DNA of 64,000 nt, taken from positions 49,468 through 113,467 of IMG/VR virus record IMGVR_UViG_3300012685_000001; one strand, given 5' to 3'. This DNA is from a virus. Below are positions 1-5,846 of the stretch, piece by piece (position 1 is the first letter of the stretch; every line of letters starts with the position of its first letter). Position numbers and translations under genes: made by a program. A model generated the notes under the pieces. It was not told the origin of the DNA. It searched no databases and worked only from the letters and a program-made list of their open reading frames with translations.

Positions 1-69
1 CACGCTGTCTGGTAGGCAATTTACGGTACAAAGCCGTAGGGATTGTTCCTAGCTACACTATCTTAAAGT

Positions 70-519
70 TTACTTACCAGTTCCAGCCTTGGCAGTAATG
101 GTAGGAACACCAGCTTCACCAGAAGGAACATAGATAACAGTGTTATTCTTACCAGACTTAGCAATACTTTCCATTGCCTGAATCATCTCGAACTGAACAT
201 AAAGAGGAGTCAGAGTCTTGGCAATCTCATCCTGAGCCTTACGAACACCTACAGACTGCTCATAGCGAATCTGAGCCTGCTGCTTTGTAACTTGAATACG
301 CTGCTTCTGATTACGAATCTCAATATCCGTTACCTTAACAGTATTATTCGCGTGAATCAATGCGATATTAGCGTTATTCTTAGCATCCGCAGTATTTTGA
401 CTACGACTGAATGCCTTGAAGCCTGCTGTAGCACCCATGATAATACCTAGCAGAAGAAACAATCCAAGCGCGCCTGCCAGAACAATCCTGACACCATTCT
501 TAAAATCTTCCTTGTCCAC
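70..519 (-). CDS. SPFH/prohibitin-like C-terminal membrane protein
   Basis: 149 residues. One membrane segment lies near residues 12-32, followed by a polar, probably helical stretch. The part around residues 80-118 (YEQSVGVRKAQDEIAKTL, then LYVQFEMIQAME) and the ending VIYVPSGE resemble the C-terminal tail of phage and bacterial stomatin/prohibitin (SPFH) proteins, but the SPFH core domain itself is missing. It is probably a short single-pass membrane protein facing the cytoplasm. It lies beside the tRNA array. The family link is a pattern impression and the function is unknown. Confidence 0.75.
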   Translation of the reverse strand: MDKEDFKNGVRIVLAGALGLFLLLGIIMGATAGFKAFSRSQNTADAKNNANIALIHANNTVKVTDIEIRNQKQRIQVTKQQAQIRYEQSVGVRKAQDEIAKTLTPLYVQFEMIQAMESIAKSGKNNTVIYVPSGEAGVPTITAKAGTGK

Positions 520-553
520 TGTGCTCCCAATTAGTATTCCATTTAAACTAACG

Positions 554-636
554 TGATTCGGGTGGGATTCGAACCCACGTAGGATTTCTCCGGCAGATTA
601 AGAGTCTGCTCCAATTGGCCGCTCTGGCACCGAATC
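554..636 (-). tRNA. tRNA, anticodon CTT, on a class II (Tyr-like) body
   Basis: Seven-base acceptor stem (GATTCGG with CCGAATC), discriminator A, perfect T arm and a five-base anticodon stem with loop CTCTTAA, giving anticodon CTT (Lys, AAG). The variable region is long, with a small arm, and the D-arm and anticodon-arm sequence is close to bacterial tRNA-Tyr. The anticodon therefore disagrees with the body type. No CCA is encoded. Confidence 0.85.
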
Positions 637-683
637 ATGTCCCGGTTCTTTCTTATAGGGGAACCGCGCTACTAAGACCCAAG

Positions 684-755
684 TGGAGCTACGGGGACTC
701 GAACCCCGAATTGAAGTATGCAAAACTTCCGTGTTACCGTTCACACTATAGCCCC
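684..755 (-). tRNA. tRNA-Ala(TGC)
   Basis: Cloverleaf with acceptor GGGGCTA/TAGCTCC, anticodon stem GAAGT/ACTTC and loop TTTGCAT giving TGC; T arm CGGGG-TTCGAGT-CCCCG. Discriminator A, no encoded CCA. Confidence 0.93.
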
Positions 756-759
756 ATTG

Positions 760-780
760 TGAGGACTTAACCGGTCCTCA
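760..780 (-). other. 7-bp hairpin between Ro60 and tRNA-Ala
   Basis: TGAGGAC and GTCCTCA flank a 7-base loop. There is no T run on the minus strand, so it looks more like an RNA processing or stability hairpin than a terminator. Confidence 0.5.
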
Positions 781-810
781 GCGGGTATAACTACTTTAGC
801 AGACTAGATC

Positions 811-2391
811 TTACTTTGCAACCCAAGGCCACGTCTGTGATATTCCAGCTTCTATCAAAGGAATCATCTGGAAACCCTTGTCAGTCAGTCCACCAAAGGT
901 GTGACGCTTCTTGGAACCAGATTCACTCTGGCCAACAGCATACCCTCCGAGGTTCCAGGTGTAGACAGGAACATTAGCAGGTACAGAAGCAACAGGATCT
1001 CCACCGTAACCATTGTACTGCTCATCAGTGATGATCACAATACGGTCATGGTTCTTGAAGTTGCCGTTGACTGCTCCACGGGTATCAGTTCCACCCATGC
1101 TCTTGAACTTACTCAGCATAGGAAGAACAGACTGACCCTTACGGAAAGAAACTGTTTCGAAAGAAGGTCCACGCCATGCGTCACCAAACTGTACCAGATC
1201 TGCATTTTCAGCACGAAGTGCTAGTGCTGAACCAAAGATAGCAGCCGTGTCAGCTCTGTCAAGTCCCTGAGTTCCTCCGTTAGAAGTAAACATGGAACCA
1301 GAACGGTCAACCAGAACCAGTGTACGTCCCTTCAGAGAAGGCACATTGCTCAGAGAAGCCTCAAGGGCAGTCTCAAGCGCCGCAGCGATCTGAAGAGTAT
1401 CCTTGTTGGCCTGGTAAGCAGCAAGGAATCGGAAAGGGAACTGCTTACTCTTGGCAACCTGCGCAGGATCAGCAAGTTTTGCAAGAACATTCTGCATCAC
1501 TGGGACACTAATTCGGGCATCCTGGAAGTTCCGCAAGTTTCGAAGAAGTGCCATATATCCCATGGAAGGAATAACAGCTTCCCAGGCAACAGCATCCATA
1601 GGACCCTGAAGCCATCCGGAAAGAGCTTCCCAAGTCATTCCAGCATTCTTCATACGAGTAGCGTCCAGAAGGCCAGTAACTATTGCGCCCTTACGGTTTT
1701 CTACTGGAATACGCATTATATACTTTCGCGTATTAATCATCTCTAGTACGCCTGGAACAATCTCTACATTTCCATAACGACTAGCAAGAGCGTACTTGAA
1801 CAACTGCTCCTGAATCTCGTTATCAGGCTTAGGGTGAGTCAACTGAAGAACATCCGCGAAACGGTATCCCACAGAAGTATCGTACTTAAGAAGACTGTAC
1901 TCGTTATACAACTTCTTGGCACCATCCGCAACACCCTTCTTAAGGAAGGATGGGAAGTTCTTCCCGTACTTGGACTCGTAATAAGCCAGCACCTCACCAG
2001 GCTCATCAGCACGAGCCATAGAAGCGGCTACAAGGCCCCTAGGAGTCCCATTCAGCTGTCCTGAGTCCCAAAGGGCCTTGGCACCTTCTACACCCGCTAC
2101 AATCGCCGCTGAACGCATGAAGGCAGAGTTACGAAGCCAATAGACGAAACCGGCAAACCAGAATGAATTAGTTACCGCTACTTCGGCACACAACTTGGAG
2201 AAACGGTCATCACGGCTCTTGGCGTTCTCATAGAACGTATCCTGACCGACAAAGTTGGAAACTGCTAGCAAGAACAACTCAGATTGCTTAGTGCGCACAA
2301 AACCTGCCTTGAAGTCAGCATTCAGTGCTGCCTGAGTAGTCTTGACAGGAGAAGTAGTTCCTGTCTTCTTTACCTGATTGAACTTGCCCAT
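811..2391 (-). CDS. rsr: Ro60 orthologue (TROVE domain plus vWA domain)
   Basis: 526 residues, close to the usual length of Ro60. The N-terminal two thirds match the TROVE HEAT-like ring that in other Ro60 proteins holds misfolded RNA ends in its central hole and Y RNA on its outer surface. The C-terminal third is a von Willebrand A domain with a full MIDAS: VDRSGSM (DxSxS) near residue 363, the Thr in GGTDTRGA, and the Asp in IITDEQ. Start ATG at 2391 lies 3 bases after the stop of the DUF1653 gene, so the two are co-transcribed. Three Y-RNA-like elements lie just upstream on the same strand. In Deinococcus and Salmonella, Ro60 and Y RNA assist RNA degradation by PNPase and RNA quality control; that role here is inferred. 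Identification as Ro60 is secure from domain order and MIDAS. Confidence 0.95.
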   Translation of the reverse strand: MGKFNQVKKTGTTSPVKTTQAALNADFKAGFVRTKQSELFLLAVSNFVGQDTFYENAKSRDDRFSKLCAEVAVTNSFWFAGFVYWLRNSAFMRSAAIVAGVEGAKALWDSGQLNGTPRGLVAASMARADEPGEVLAYYESKYGKNFPSFLKKGVADGAKKLYNEYSLLKYDTSVGYRFADVLQLTHPKPDNEIQEQLFKYALASRYGNVEIVPGVLEMINTRKYIMRIPVENRKGAIVTGLLDATRMKNAGMTWEALSGWLQGPMDAVAWEAVIPSMGYMALLRNLRNFQDARISVPVMQNVLAKLADPAQVAKSKQFPFRFLAAYQANKDTLQIAAALETALEASLSNVPSLKGRTLVLVDRSGSMFTSNGGTQGLDRADTAAIFGSALALRAENADLVQFGDAWRGPSFETVSFRKGQSVLPMLSKFKSMGGTDTRGAVNGNFKNHDRIVIITDEQYNGYGGDPVASVPANVPVYTWNLGGYAVGQSESGSKKRHTFGGLTDKGFQMIPLIEAGISQTWPWVAK

Positions 2392-2393
2392 TC

Positions 2394-2597
2394 CTATTCT
2401 CCTATTTTCTCGAAGCGCTGCATACGCTTGCCATCACGTTCTACATACTCAACAAACTCATCCAAGGGACGCACTGAAATAATACCTTCTCCGTATTGCG
2501 CTGCATAAACTACCACATCTCTCCAGGAGCCACTTTCCTTTGCAAGGAACAGGACTCTATAAAGATTTCCCTTAAAATGTCTGTACAGCCCATGCAT
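2394..2597 (-). CDS. DUF1653 domain protein
   Basis: 67 residues with the DUF1653 pattern: YRHFKGNLYRVLFLAKES, then VVYAAQYGEG, VRPLDEFVE and a final RFEKIGE. The family is a small beta-rich domain of unknown function. A good ribosome binding site (AGGAGG) precedes ATG 2597. It sits between the Y-RNA-like cluster with its terminator and the Ro60 gene, and its stop nearly abuts the Ro60 start, which suggests a shared transcript with Ro60. Confidence 0.9.
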   Translation of the reverse strand: MHGLYRHFKGNLYRVLFLAKESGSWRDVVVYAAQYGEGIISVRPLDEFVEYVERDGKRMQRFEKIGE

Positions 2598-2634
2598 TGT
2601 ACCTCCTATTTGTAGTACGTTATAAAGACAAAAA

Positions 2635-2675
2635 TAATCCCCTAAAGTGCACTTTCGTGGACCTAGGGGAGGATT
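2635..2675 (-). terminator. terminator after the Y-RNA-like cluster
   Basis: On the minus strand a stem of AATCC(T)CCCCTA with TAGGGGATT is followed by ATTTTT. It separates the Y-RNA-like elements from the DUF1653-Ro60 unit. The loop holds the palindrome AAAGTGCACTTT. Confidence 0.75.
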
Positions 2676-2699
2676 AAAAATAAGTTCCTAGAAAAAACG

Positions 2700-2812
2700 G
2701 TGTGAGGTATATAGGCGCCGTGCCTTAAGGGGACTCGAACCCCATGGGTTTCATATCAATTGAAGTAACCCCGTACCTTCGCATCGGAACTAAAAAATAT
2801 ACCCTAGAAAAA
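2700..2812 (-). ncRNA. Y-RNA-like element 1 with reduced tRNA-like part
   Basis: An outer 7-bp stem (GGTATAT at 2797-2803 with ATATACC at 2706-2712) encloses the shared core CGATGCGAAG...GTTACTTC (2762-2786), then a T-arm-like hairpin (GGGG-TTCGAGT-CCCC, 2729-2743) and a 4-bp hairpin AGGC/GCCT (2713-2726) where a tRNA acceptor would be. No D arm is seen. The sequence CCGATG in the 5' strand recalls the conserved CCGATG of metazoan Y RNAs. It lies upstream of the Ro60 gene on the same strand. The call rests on the shared core, the tRNA-like part and the Ro60 context. Confidence 0.7.
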
Positions 2813-2817
2813 ACGCC

Positions 2818-2882
2818 TACAGTGCTTTTTGATTACCAATTAATTTGAAGTAACTGTTGGCTACGCATCGGGTAAAGCTTAT
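2818..2882 (-). ncRNA. Y-RNA-like element 2, minimal
   Basis: Carries the same core as its neighbours (CGATGCGTAG...GTTACTTC, 2847-2870), closed by a stem of TTACC (2833-2837) with GGTAA (2871-2875) that extends with GCT/AGC. The inner hairpin is GTAGC with GTTAC. It has no T arm or D arm, so it looks like an isolated Ro60-binding stem. The following TTTTTTCTAG on the minus strand may mark its 3' end. Confidence 0.65.
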
Positions 2883-2911
2883 TAAATTTTAAGACAACTA
2901 GAAAGAATCGA

Positions 2912-3036
2912 TAAAAGTGCTTTATATACCGCTGCTCTGCCTCTGAGCTATCAACCATAGAATTGGCTGAGAAGGATTCGAACCTTCGTCACGCGGTTCC
3001 CTGTGAAGTAACTCTTATCTTCGCATCGCTGTCAAA
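2912..3036 (-). ncRNA. Y-RNA-like element 3 with circularly permuted tRNA module
   Basis: Reading the minus strand: core CGATGCGAAG...GTTACTTC (3005-3028), then ACCGC (2993-2997), a 5-bp T arm with loop TTCGAAT (2971-2987), the strand TCAGCCA (2964-2970), a 6-base linker, the strand TGGTTGA (2951-2957), a D arm GCTC-AGAGGCA-GAGC (2934-2948) and GCGGT (2928-2932). TGGTTGA and TCAGCCA pair over 7 bp as an acceptor stem, but in reversed order, so the acceptor is a closed hairpin and the anticodon stem (ACCGC/GCGGT) is the open entry helix. This permuted tRNA layout is the known plan of bacterial YrlA-type Y RNAs. Confidence 0.8.
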
Positions 3037-3099
3037 CTTAATAGATCTAGGCTCGGTTTCGACGTATCGCAAGATACCCTTGACAGCGTTCAAGATCTA
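3028..3099 (-). other. pseudoknot-prone leader upstream of Y element 3
   Basis: TAGATCT (3092-3098) can pair with AGATCTA (3042-3048), while GCTGTCAA can pair with TTGACAGC (3028-3035 with 3080-3087). The two helices interleave as an H-type pseudoknot or compete. A GTATC/GATAC hairpin lies inside. It may be the 5' part of Y element 3 or a separate spacer RNA. Confidence 0.5.
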
Positions 3100-3101
3100 A
3101 G

Positions 3102-3173
3102 CTCCCCGAGCTGGATTCGAACCAACAACCGGTCGATTAACAGTCGACTGCTCTGCCGTTGAGCTATCGGGGA
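3102..3173 (-). tRNA. tRNA-Asn(GTT)
   Basis: Acceptor TCCCCGA/TCGGGGA, anticodon stem GTCGA/TCGAC with loop CTGTTAA, anticodon GTT, discriminator G as expected for Asn, T arm GTTGG-TTCGAAT-CCAAC. Confidence 0.94.
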
Positions 3174-3209
3174 ATAAACTCTATCCACAAGGAATAGAGT
3201 GGGTTAAAG

Positions 3210-3280
3210 CATGAGCTAGAGGATTTGAACCCCTGATGGCGGTTTTGGAGACCGACGTGTTACCACTACACTAAGCTCAT
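3210..3280 (-). tRNA. tRNA-Trp(CCA)
   Basis: Acceptor ATGAGCT/AGCTCAT, anticodon loop CTCCAAA giving CCA, T arm AGGGG-TTCAAAT-CCTCT, discriminator G. Confidence 0.93.
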
Positions 3281-3296
3281 ATAGCCCGAAGGCTTT

Positions 3297-3503
3297 TTAC
3301 TTAATGGAATTAACTACACCCGTTAATCCATCATTTACAGCACTAGGCAACTTAGGGAAATTCGATACTAGCAGAATTCCCAACATAGCACCAGCTACAA
3401 TCTGTGCCAGCTTCCAACCCTGCTTAAGAATCATAACCCAAATGAAAAGGCCCATAAGTCCAACAGTTCCCAGAAAAGCTAGCAATGCATGTACGATATC
3501 CAT
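3297..3503 (-). CDS. small two-helix membrane protein
   Basis: 68 residues with two hydrophobic segments (about 4-25 and 33-50) and a short positively charged link between them. Such size and topology is seen in small phage membrane proteins, including holins, but the lysin lies far away and no holin motif can be named. It sits between tRNA genes on the same transcript. Confidence 0.75.
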   Translation of the reverse strand: MDIVHALLAFLGTVGLMGLFIWVMILKQGWKLAQIVAGAMLGILLVSNFPKLPSAVNDGLTGVVNSIK

Positions 3504-3578
3504 TTTTAACCCCTAGAAAGTTCTTGTCGTTCTCTCTTGTAGAGAAGCTTACTAAGAGTCTGTGGTACTTGTCAAGCG

Positions 3579-3652
3579 TACCCACGGGGAGACTCGAACT
3601 CCCAAGCTCCTGAGCCTAAATCAGACGGCTGTGCCAATTCGCCTACGCGGGC
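3579..3652 (-). tRNA. tRNA-Leu(TAG), short variable loop
   Basis: Acceptor GCCCGCG/CGTGGGT, anticodon stem TCTGA/TCAGG with loop TTTAGGC, anticodon TAG. D arm GGC...GCC is Leu-like, but the variable region is only about 5 bases where bacterial Leu tRNAs normally have a long arm. Confidence 0.85.
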
Positions 3653-3730
3653 ATAACGACAGTTTTTCTGAAGCCCAACTTAATGGATGCTGTGCTCTTA
3701 CTCTTCAGAGGGCAAACTGTCAACCTCACG

Positions 3731-3803
3731 TAGTCCTAGTCGGATTCGAACCGACGCTGTCTCGATTTTAAGTCGAGTGTCTCTTCCGCTGGACTATAGG
3801 ACC
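3731..3803 (-). tRNA. tRNA-Leu(TAA), class I body
   Basis: Acceptor GGTCCTA/TAGGACT, anticodon stem CTCGA/TCGAG with loop CTTAAAA, anticodon TAA for UUA codons. The variable loop is 5 bases, so the body is class I. UUA is the rare codon served by bldA in Streptomyces. Confidence 0.87.
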
Positions 3804-3809
3804 AAGATG

Positions 3810-3883
3810 TACTCCTGGTCGGACTTGAACCGACACTAACATAGTTTTTGAAACTATGGCCTCTGCCTTTGGGCTACAGGAGC
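3810..3883 (-). tRNA. tRNA-Leu(CAA), class I body
   Basis: Acceptor GCTCCTG/CAGGAGT, anticodon stem ATAGT/ACTAT with loop TTCAAAA, anticodon CAA for UUG. Short variable loop, T arm GTCGG-TTCAAGT-CCGAC. Confidence 0.85.
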
Positions 3884-3887
3884 ATAA

Positions 3888-3926
3888 GTGACTGTCTGGA
3901 TTCTCAATCCAGCGCCACTACACAGG
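3888..3926 (-). other. anticodon-arm-like hairpin (tRNA remnant or mimic)
   Basis: CTGGA-TTGAGAA-TCCAG has the shape of an anticodon arm (would read GAG, Leu) and is extended by GTGGC/GTCAC across an internal loop, but no T arm or acceptor stem follows: the next tRNA starts only a few bases away. It is either a decayed tRNA or a stand-alone stem-loop. Confidence 0.6.
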
Positions 3927-4027
3927 TCTTTAGCGTTTAGTCGGATCATATCTTGGCTTTTATTGTACCCCGGAAGTACCTTCCAAGTCAAGACGACCGT
4001 GCCAGGAGTTACTGTGCAGAACCTAAG

Positions 4028-4099
4028 AGCCCCTTCCCGGATTCGAACCGAGCACTTGGCTTTACAAGAGCCGCGCTTTTCCTACTAAGCTAAAGGGGC
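4028..4099 (-). tRNA. tRNA-Thr(TGT)
   Basis: Acceptor GCCCCTT/AAGGGGC, anticodon stem CGGCT/AGCCA region with loop CTTGTAA, anticodon TGT, T arm CTCGG-TTCGAAT-CCGGG, discriminator T. Confidence 0.92.
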
Positions 4100-4136
4100 A
4101 AGAGCCATTGTACTAGCCCAATGGCAGGCTGTCAAA

Positions 4137-4451
4137 TTATGCTGTTCCAGTAGCCTTTACCACAAAGTCAACAGTATCGTTGATTGTGGCCTGGTTTGGA
4201 AGAGCGAAAATAGAAGCGTTGTTCACATAAATTGTCCATAGGACAGAAGTATTGGTAACAGGATTACCCGCACTATCAGTTCCAGGTGGAACATCAGCGG
4301 CTACGATCTTCTTAACTGTAGAAGGAAAAGAAGCACCACCAGTTGTAGGAACTGGGAACACATAAGCATGTCCATCAGCACATACAATAGCACGAACCTG
4401 ATCATTCACAGCAAGAGCATCAGCCTTGACAATCGTATAAGTAAAAGCCAT
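4137..4451 (-). CDS. hypothetical protein, beta-rich
   Basis: 104 residues, starts MAFTYTIVKADALAVNDQVR. It alternates short hydrophobic and polar stretches with many Val, Thr and Asn, as in small beta-sandwich virion or fibre proteins, but no family is recognised. It is flanked by tRNA genes on the same strand. Confidence 0.75.
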   Translation of the reverse strand: MAFTYTIVKADALAVNDQVRAIVCADGHAYVFPVPTTGGASFPSTVKKIVAADVPPGTDSAGNPVTNTSVLWTIYVNNASIFALPNQATINDTVDFVVKATGTA

Positions 4452-4527
4452 TTGTTAAACCTTTCTAGAAAGAATCACTAAGTGATCGCTATAGCTCTTT
4501 TAGTATATAGCATTTCTTTCTGAAACG

Positions 4528-4599
4528 TACTCCCAGAGGGAATTGAACCCTCTCCTAGGGCTTGAAAGACCCTGATACTAACCAATATACGATGGGAGC
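4528..4599 (-). tRNA. tRNA-Glu(TTC)
   Basis: Acceptor GCTCCCA/TGGGAGT, anticodon stem AGGGT/GCCCT with loop CTTTCAA, anticodon TTC, T arm GAGGG-TTCAATT-CCCTC. Confidence 0.93.
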
Positions 4600-4606
4600 A
4601 TAACTA

Positions 4607-4674
4607 TTGGTACTGGTAGGGCTTGCCAGTTTCGAACCTGAGCCTTTATTTCAGAATATCCAATAGTATCCGAG
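4607..4674 (-). ncRNA. tRNA-like structured element
   Basis: An 8-bp closing stem (ACTATTGG with CCAATAGT) encloses a hairpin built from GGCT/AGCC and CAG/CTG around a T-loop-like GTTCGAAA. It has no anticodon arm. It resembles the reduced tRNA-like part of Y element 1, but lacks the CGATGCGAAG core, so its class is unknown. Confidence 0.5.
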
Positions 4675-4703
4675 TCTAGTCCCACACATACTTCCTCGGT
4701 TTG

Positions 4704-4798
4704 CAGCATCTGACAGGCAGCCTATCTCTATTTTGGCTAGCAGTCTGTAGGAACCGATAGTCCCCCAGCGTCTTTGAGACCTGTCAGGTGTGATGCTG
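4704..4798 (-). ncRNA. structured RNA of about 95 nt, unknown class
   Basis: A 14-bp stem formed by 4704-4717 with 4780-4787 and 4793-4798, perfect apart from one 5-base bulge, encloses two further hairpins (GTCT/AGAC and AGCC/GGCT). It fills the gap between tRNA-like sequence and tRNA-Glu(CTC). No known RNA family was recognised. Confidence 0.6.
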
Positions 4799-4799
4799 G

Positions 4800-4870
4800 T
4801 ATCCCTACAGGGACTTGAACCCTGTCTAGAAGCTTGAGAAGCTTCCGTACTACCTATATACGATAGGGAC
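4800..4870 (-). tRNA. tRNA-Glu(CTC)
   Basis: Acceptor GTCCCTA/TAGGGAT, anticodon stem GAAGC/GCTTC with loop TTCTCAA, anticodon CTC, T arm CAGGG-TTCAAGT-CCCTG. Confidence 0.92.
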
Positions 4871-4904
4871 ATTAAATGGCTGGTGGTCTCATCCCTTGTG
4901 ACTA

Positions 4905-5039
4905 CTTAGTTCCGCCACAAACTAAGGTTACTCCCACCTGGCGGCACCTGCCCTGTCTCTCGCCGCTTCTCAACACGGACAACCATCGGATGGATGATAA
5001 TTGCCAGCACTCCTCGTCTTCCTTGTGGGAAGAACTGTC
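4905..5039 (-). ncRNA. pseudoknotted spacer RNA
   Basis: A hairpin CTTAGTT/AACTAAG (4920-4926 with 4905-4911) has TGGCGG in its loop (4912-4917), and this pairs exactly with CCGCCA just upstream (4939-4944), an H-type pseudoknot. Further 5' on the RNA is a CTTCC/GGAAG hairpin. No reading frame of merit and no tRNA parts are present. Confidence 0.5.
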
Positions 5040-5052
5040 CATCACGTGCACG

Positions 5053-5124
5053 CGCCCCATACGGGAATTGAACCCGCCGATTCAAGCGTGACAAGCTTGT
5101 GACCACCCAGCAGTCTCATGGGGC
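5053..5124 (-). tRNA. tRNA-Asp(GTC)
   Basis: Acceptor GCCCCAT/ATGGGGC, anticodon stem CAAGC/GCTTG with loop TTGTCAC, anticodon GTC, discriminator G as expected for Asp. Confidence 0.93.
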
Positions 5125-5157
5125 AACAAAGTGCCCTTTAAGGTAGGACACAAACCT

Positions 5158-5460
5158 TTACTTCTTTAAATCTGTCTCAGGCCACGATAATATCGCCCTT
5201 TGCTCAACAACCGTACCATGGTTAACTACAGCTCGGGAAATATCTGAATAATCTTCGCCATACCGCAGAATTATCAAGTAGTTGTTGGGATAAAGCTTAG
5301 CAACCTCTTCCAGATCTGTCAACCAGGCATACCATTTGGAAGCTGACAGAGTTATATTTTCCTGCCACTCATCCCACTTGTAGCCAGAAGCACCATTGAG
5401 AACATCAGCTACAAAAGGTATATCTGTTCCATCTACTTCAAAATTTGAGTAATAACCCAT
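5158..5460 (-). CDS. hypothetical protein
   Basis: 100 residues, MGYYSNFEVDGTDIPFVADV..., rich in Trp, Tyr and acidic residues, so a compact cytosolic protein is likely. A purine-rich ribosome binding site precedes ATG 5460. No family is recognised. Confidence 0.8.
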   Translation of the reverse strand: MGYYSNFEVDGTDIPFVADVLNGASGYKWDEWQENITLSASKWYAWLTDLEEVAKLYPNNYLIILRYGEDYSDISRAVVNHGTVVEQRAILSWPETDLKK

Positions 5461-5477
5461 ATTTATCTCCTAACGCG

Positions 5478-5549
5478 CTGGAGTACTAGGATTCGAACCT
5501 AGACTGTCCTGATCCAAAGTCAGGTGGGCTGCCGTTACCCCATACTCCA
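5478..5549 (-). tRNA. tRNA-Gln(TTG)
   Basis: Acceptor TGGAGTA/TACTCCA, anticodon stem CCTGA/TCAGG with loop CTTTGGA, anticodon TTG, discriminator G. Confidence 0.93.
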
Positions 5550-5564
5550 AAGTGGTCCCTCGTG

Positions 5565-5621
5565 AGTGCCTTACCAAGATAATAGTCTTGACGCACTGCT
5601 TTTCAGTATCTTCCCGGCACT
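5565..5621 (-). ncRNA. three-way-junction-like spacer RNA
   Basis: AGTGCC and GGCACT (5565-5570 with 5616-5621) close a unit holding two hairpins, CAAGA/TCTTG (5575-5590) and ACTG/CAGT (5595-5607). It lies downstream of an ACTCTA/TAGAGT hairpin in a 300-base region between the two Gln tRNAs that has no credible gene. Confidence 0.45.
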
Positions 5622-5846
5622 TTCCCACACCTTTACCATGGTTATTACATGTGTTCCAGATTCGTTCTTTTCCCAATTCTGTACGAGCGTTTAACAACTC
5701 TACCTGCCAAAAGATAGAGTAAATGGTTGGACGTAGCTTGGCTTATCCCCAAGTTTCGACCTTGTCTTCATTTGCAACTTATCTAGAAAACGGCAAACTA
5801 TCATCCGGCTTATCCTTGCTCTTGTGCACTGAGCTTTGGCGTCCAG
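5622..5846 (-). other. gene-free spacer with local hairpins
   Basis: No good start site or reading frame. Visible structure: ACTCTA/TAGAGT near 5700-5720, CTTGG-GGATAAG-CCAAG near 5740-5756, and the 9-mer GGATAAGCC twice. The spacer is probably transcribed with the tRNAs. Confidence 0.4.

Noticed and set aside
3731-3803. Suppressor tRNA for a stop codon
   Set aside because: The loop CTTAAAA gives anticodon TAA after the fixed T33, which reads UUA, not a stop codon.
4871-5052. tmRNA
   Set aside because: There are pseudoknot-like stems, but no tRNA-Ala-like ends and no peptide tag frame could be found.
5470-5697. Leftward reading frame of 75 residues
   Set aside because: Its 3' third is the tRNA-Gln gene read as protein, and the rest lies in structured spacer without a good start site.
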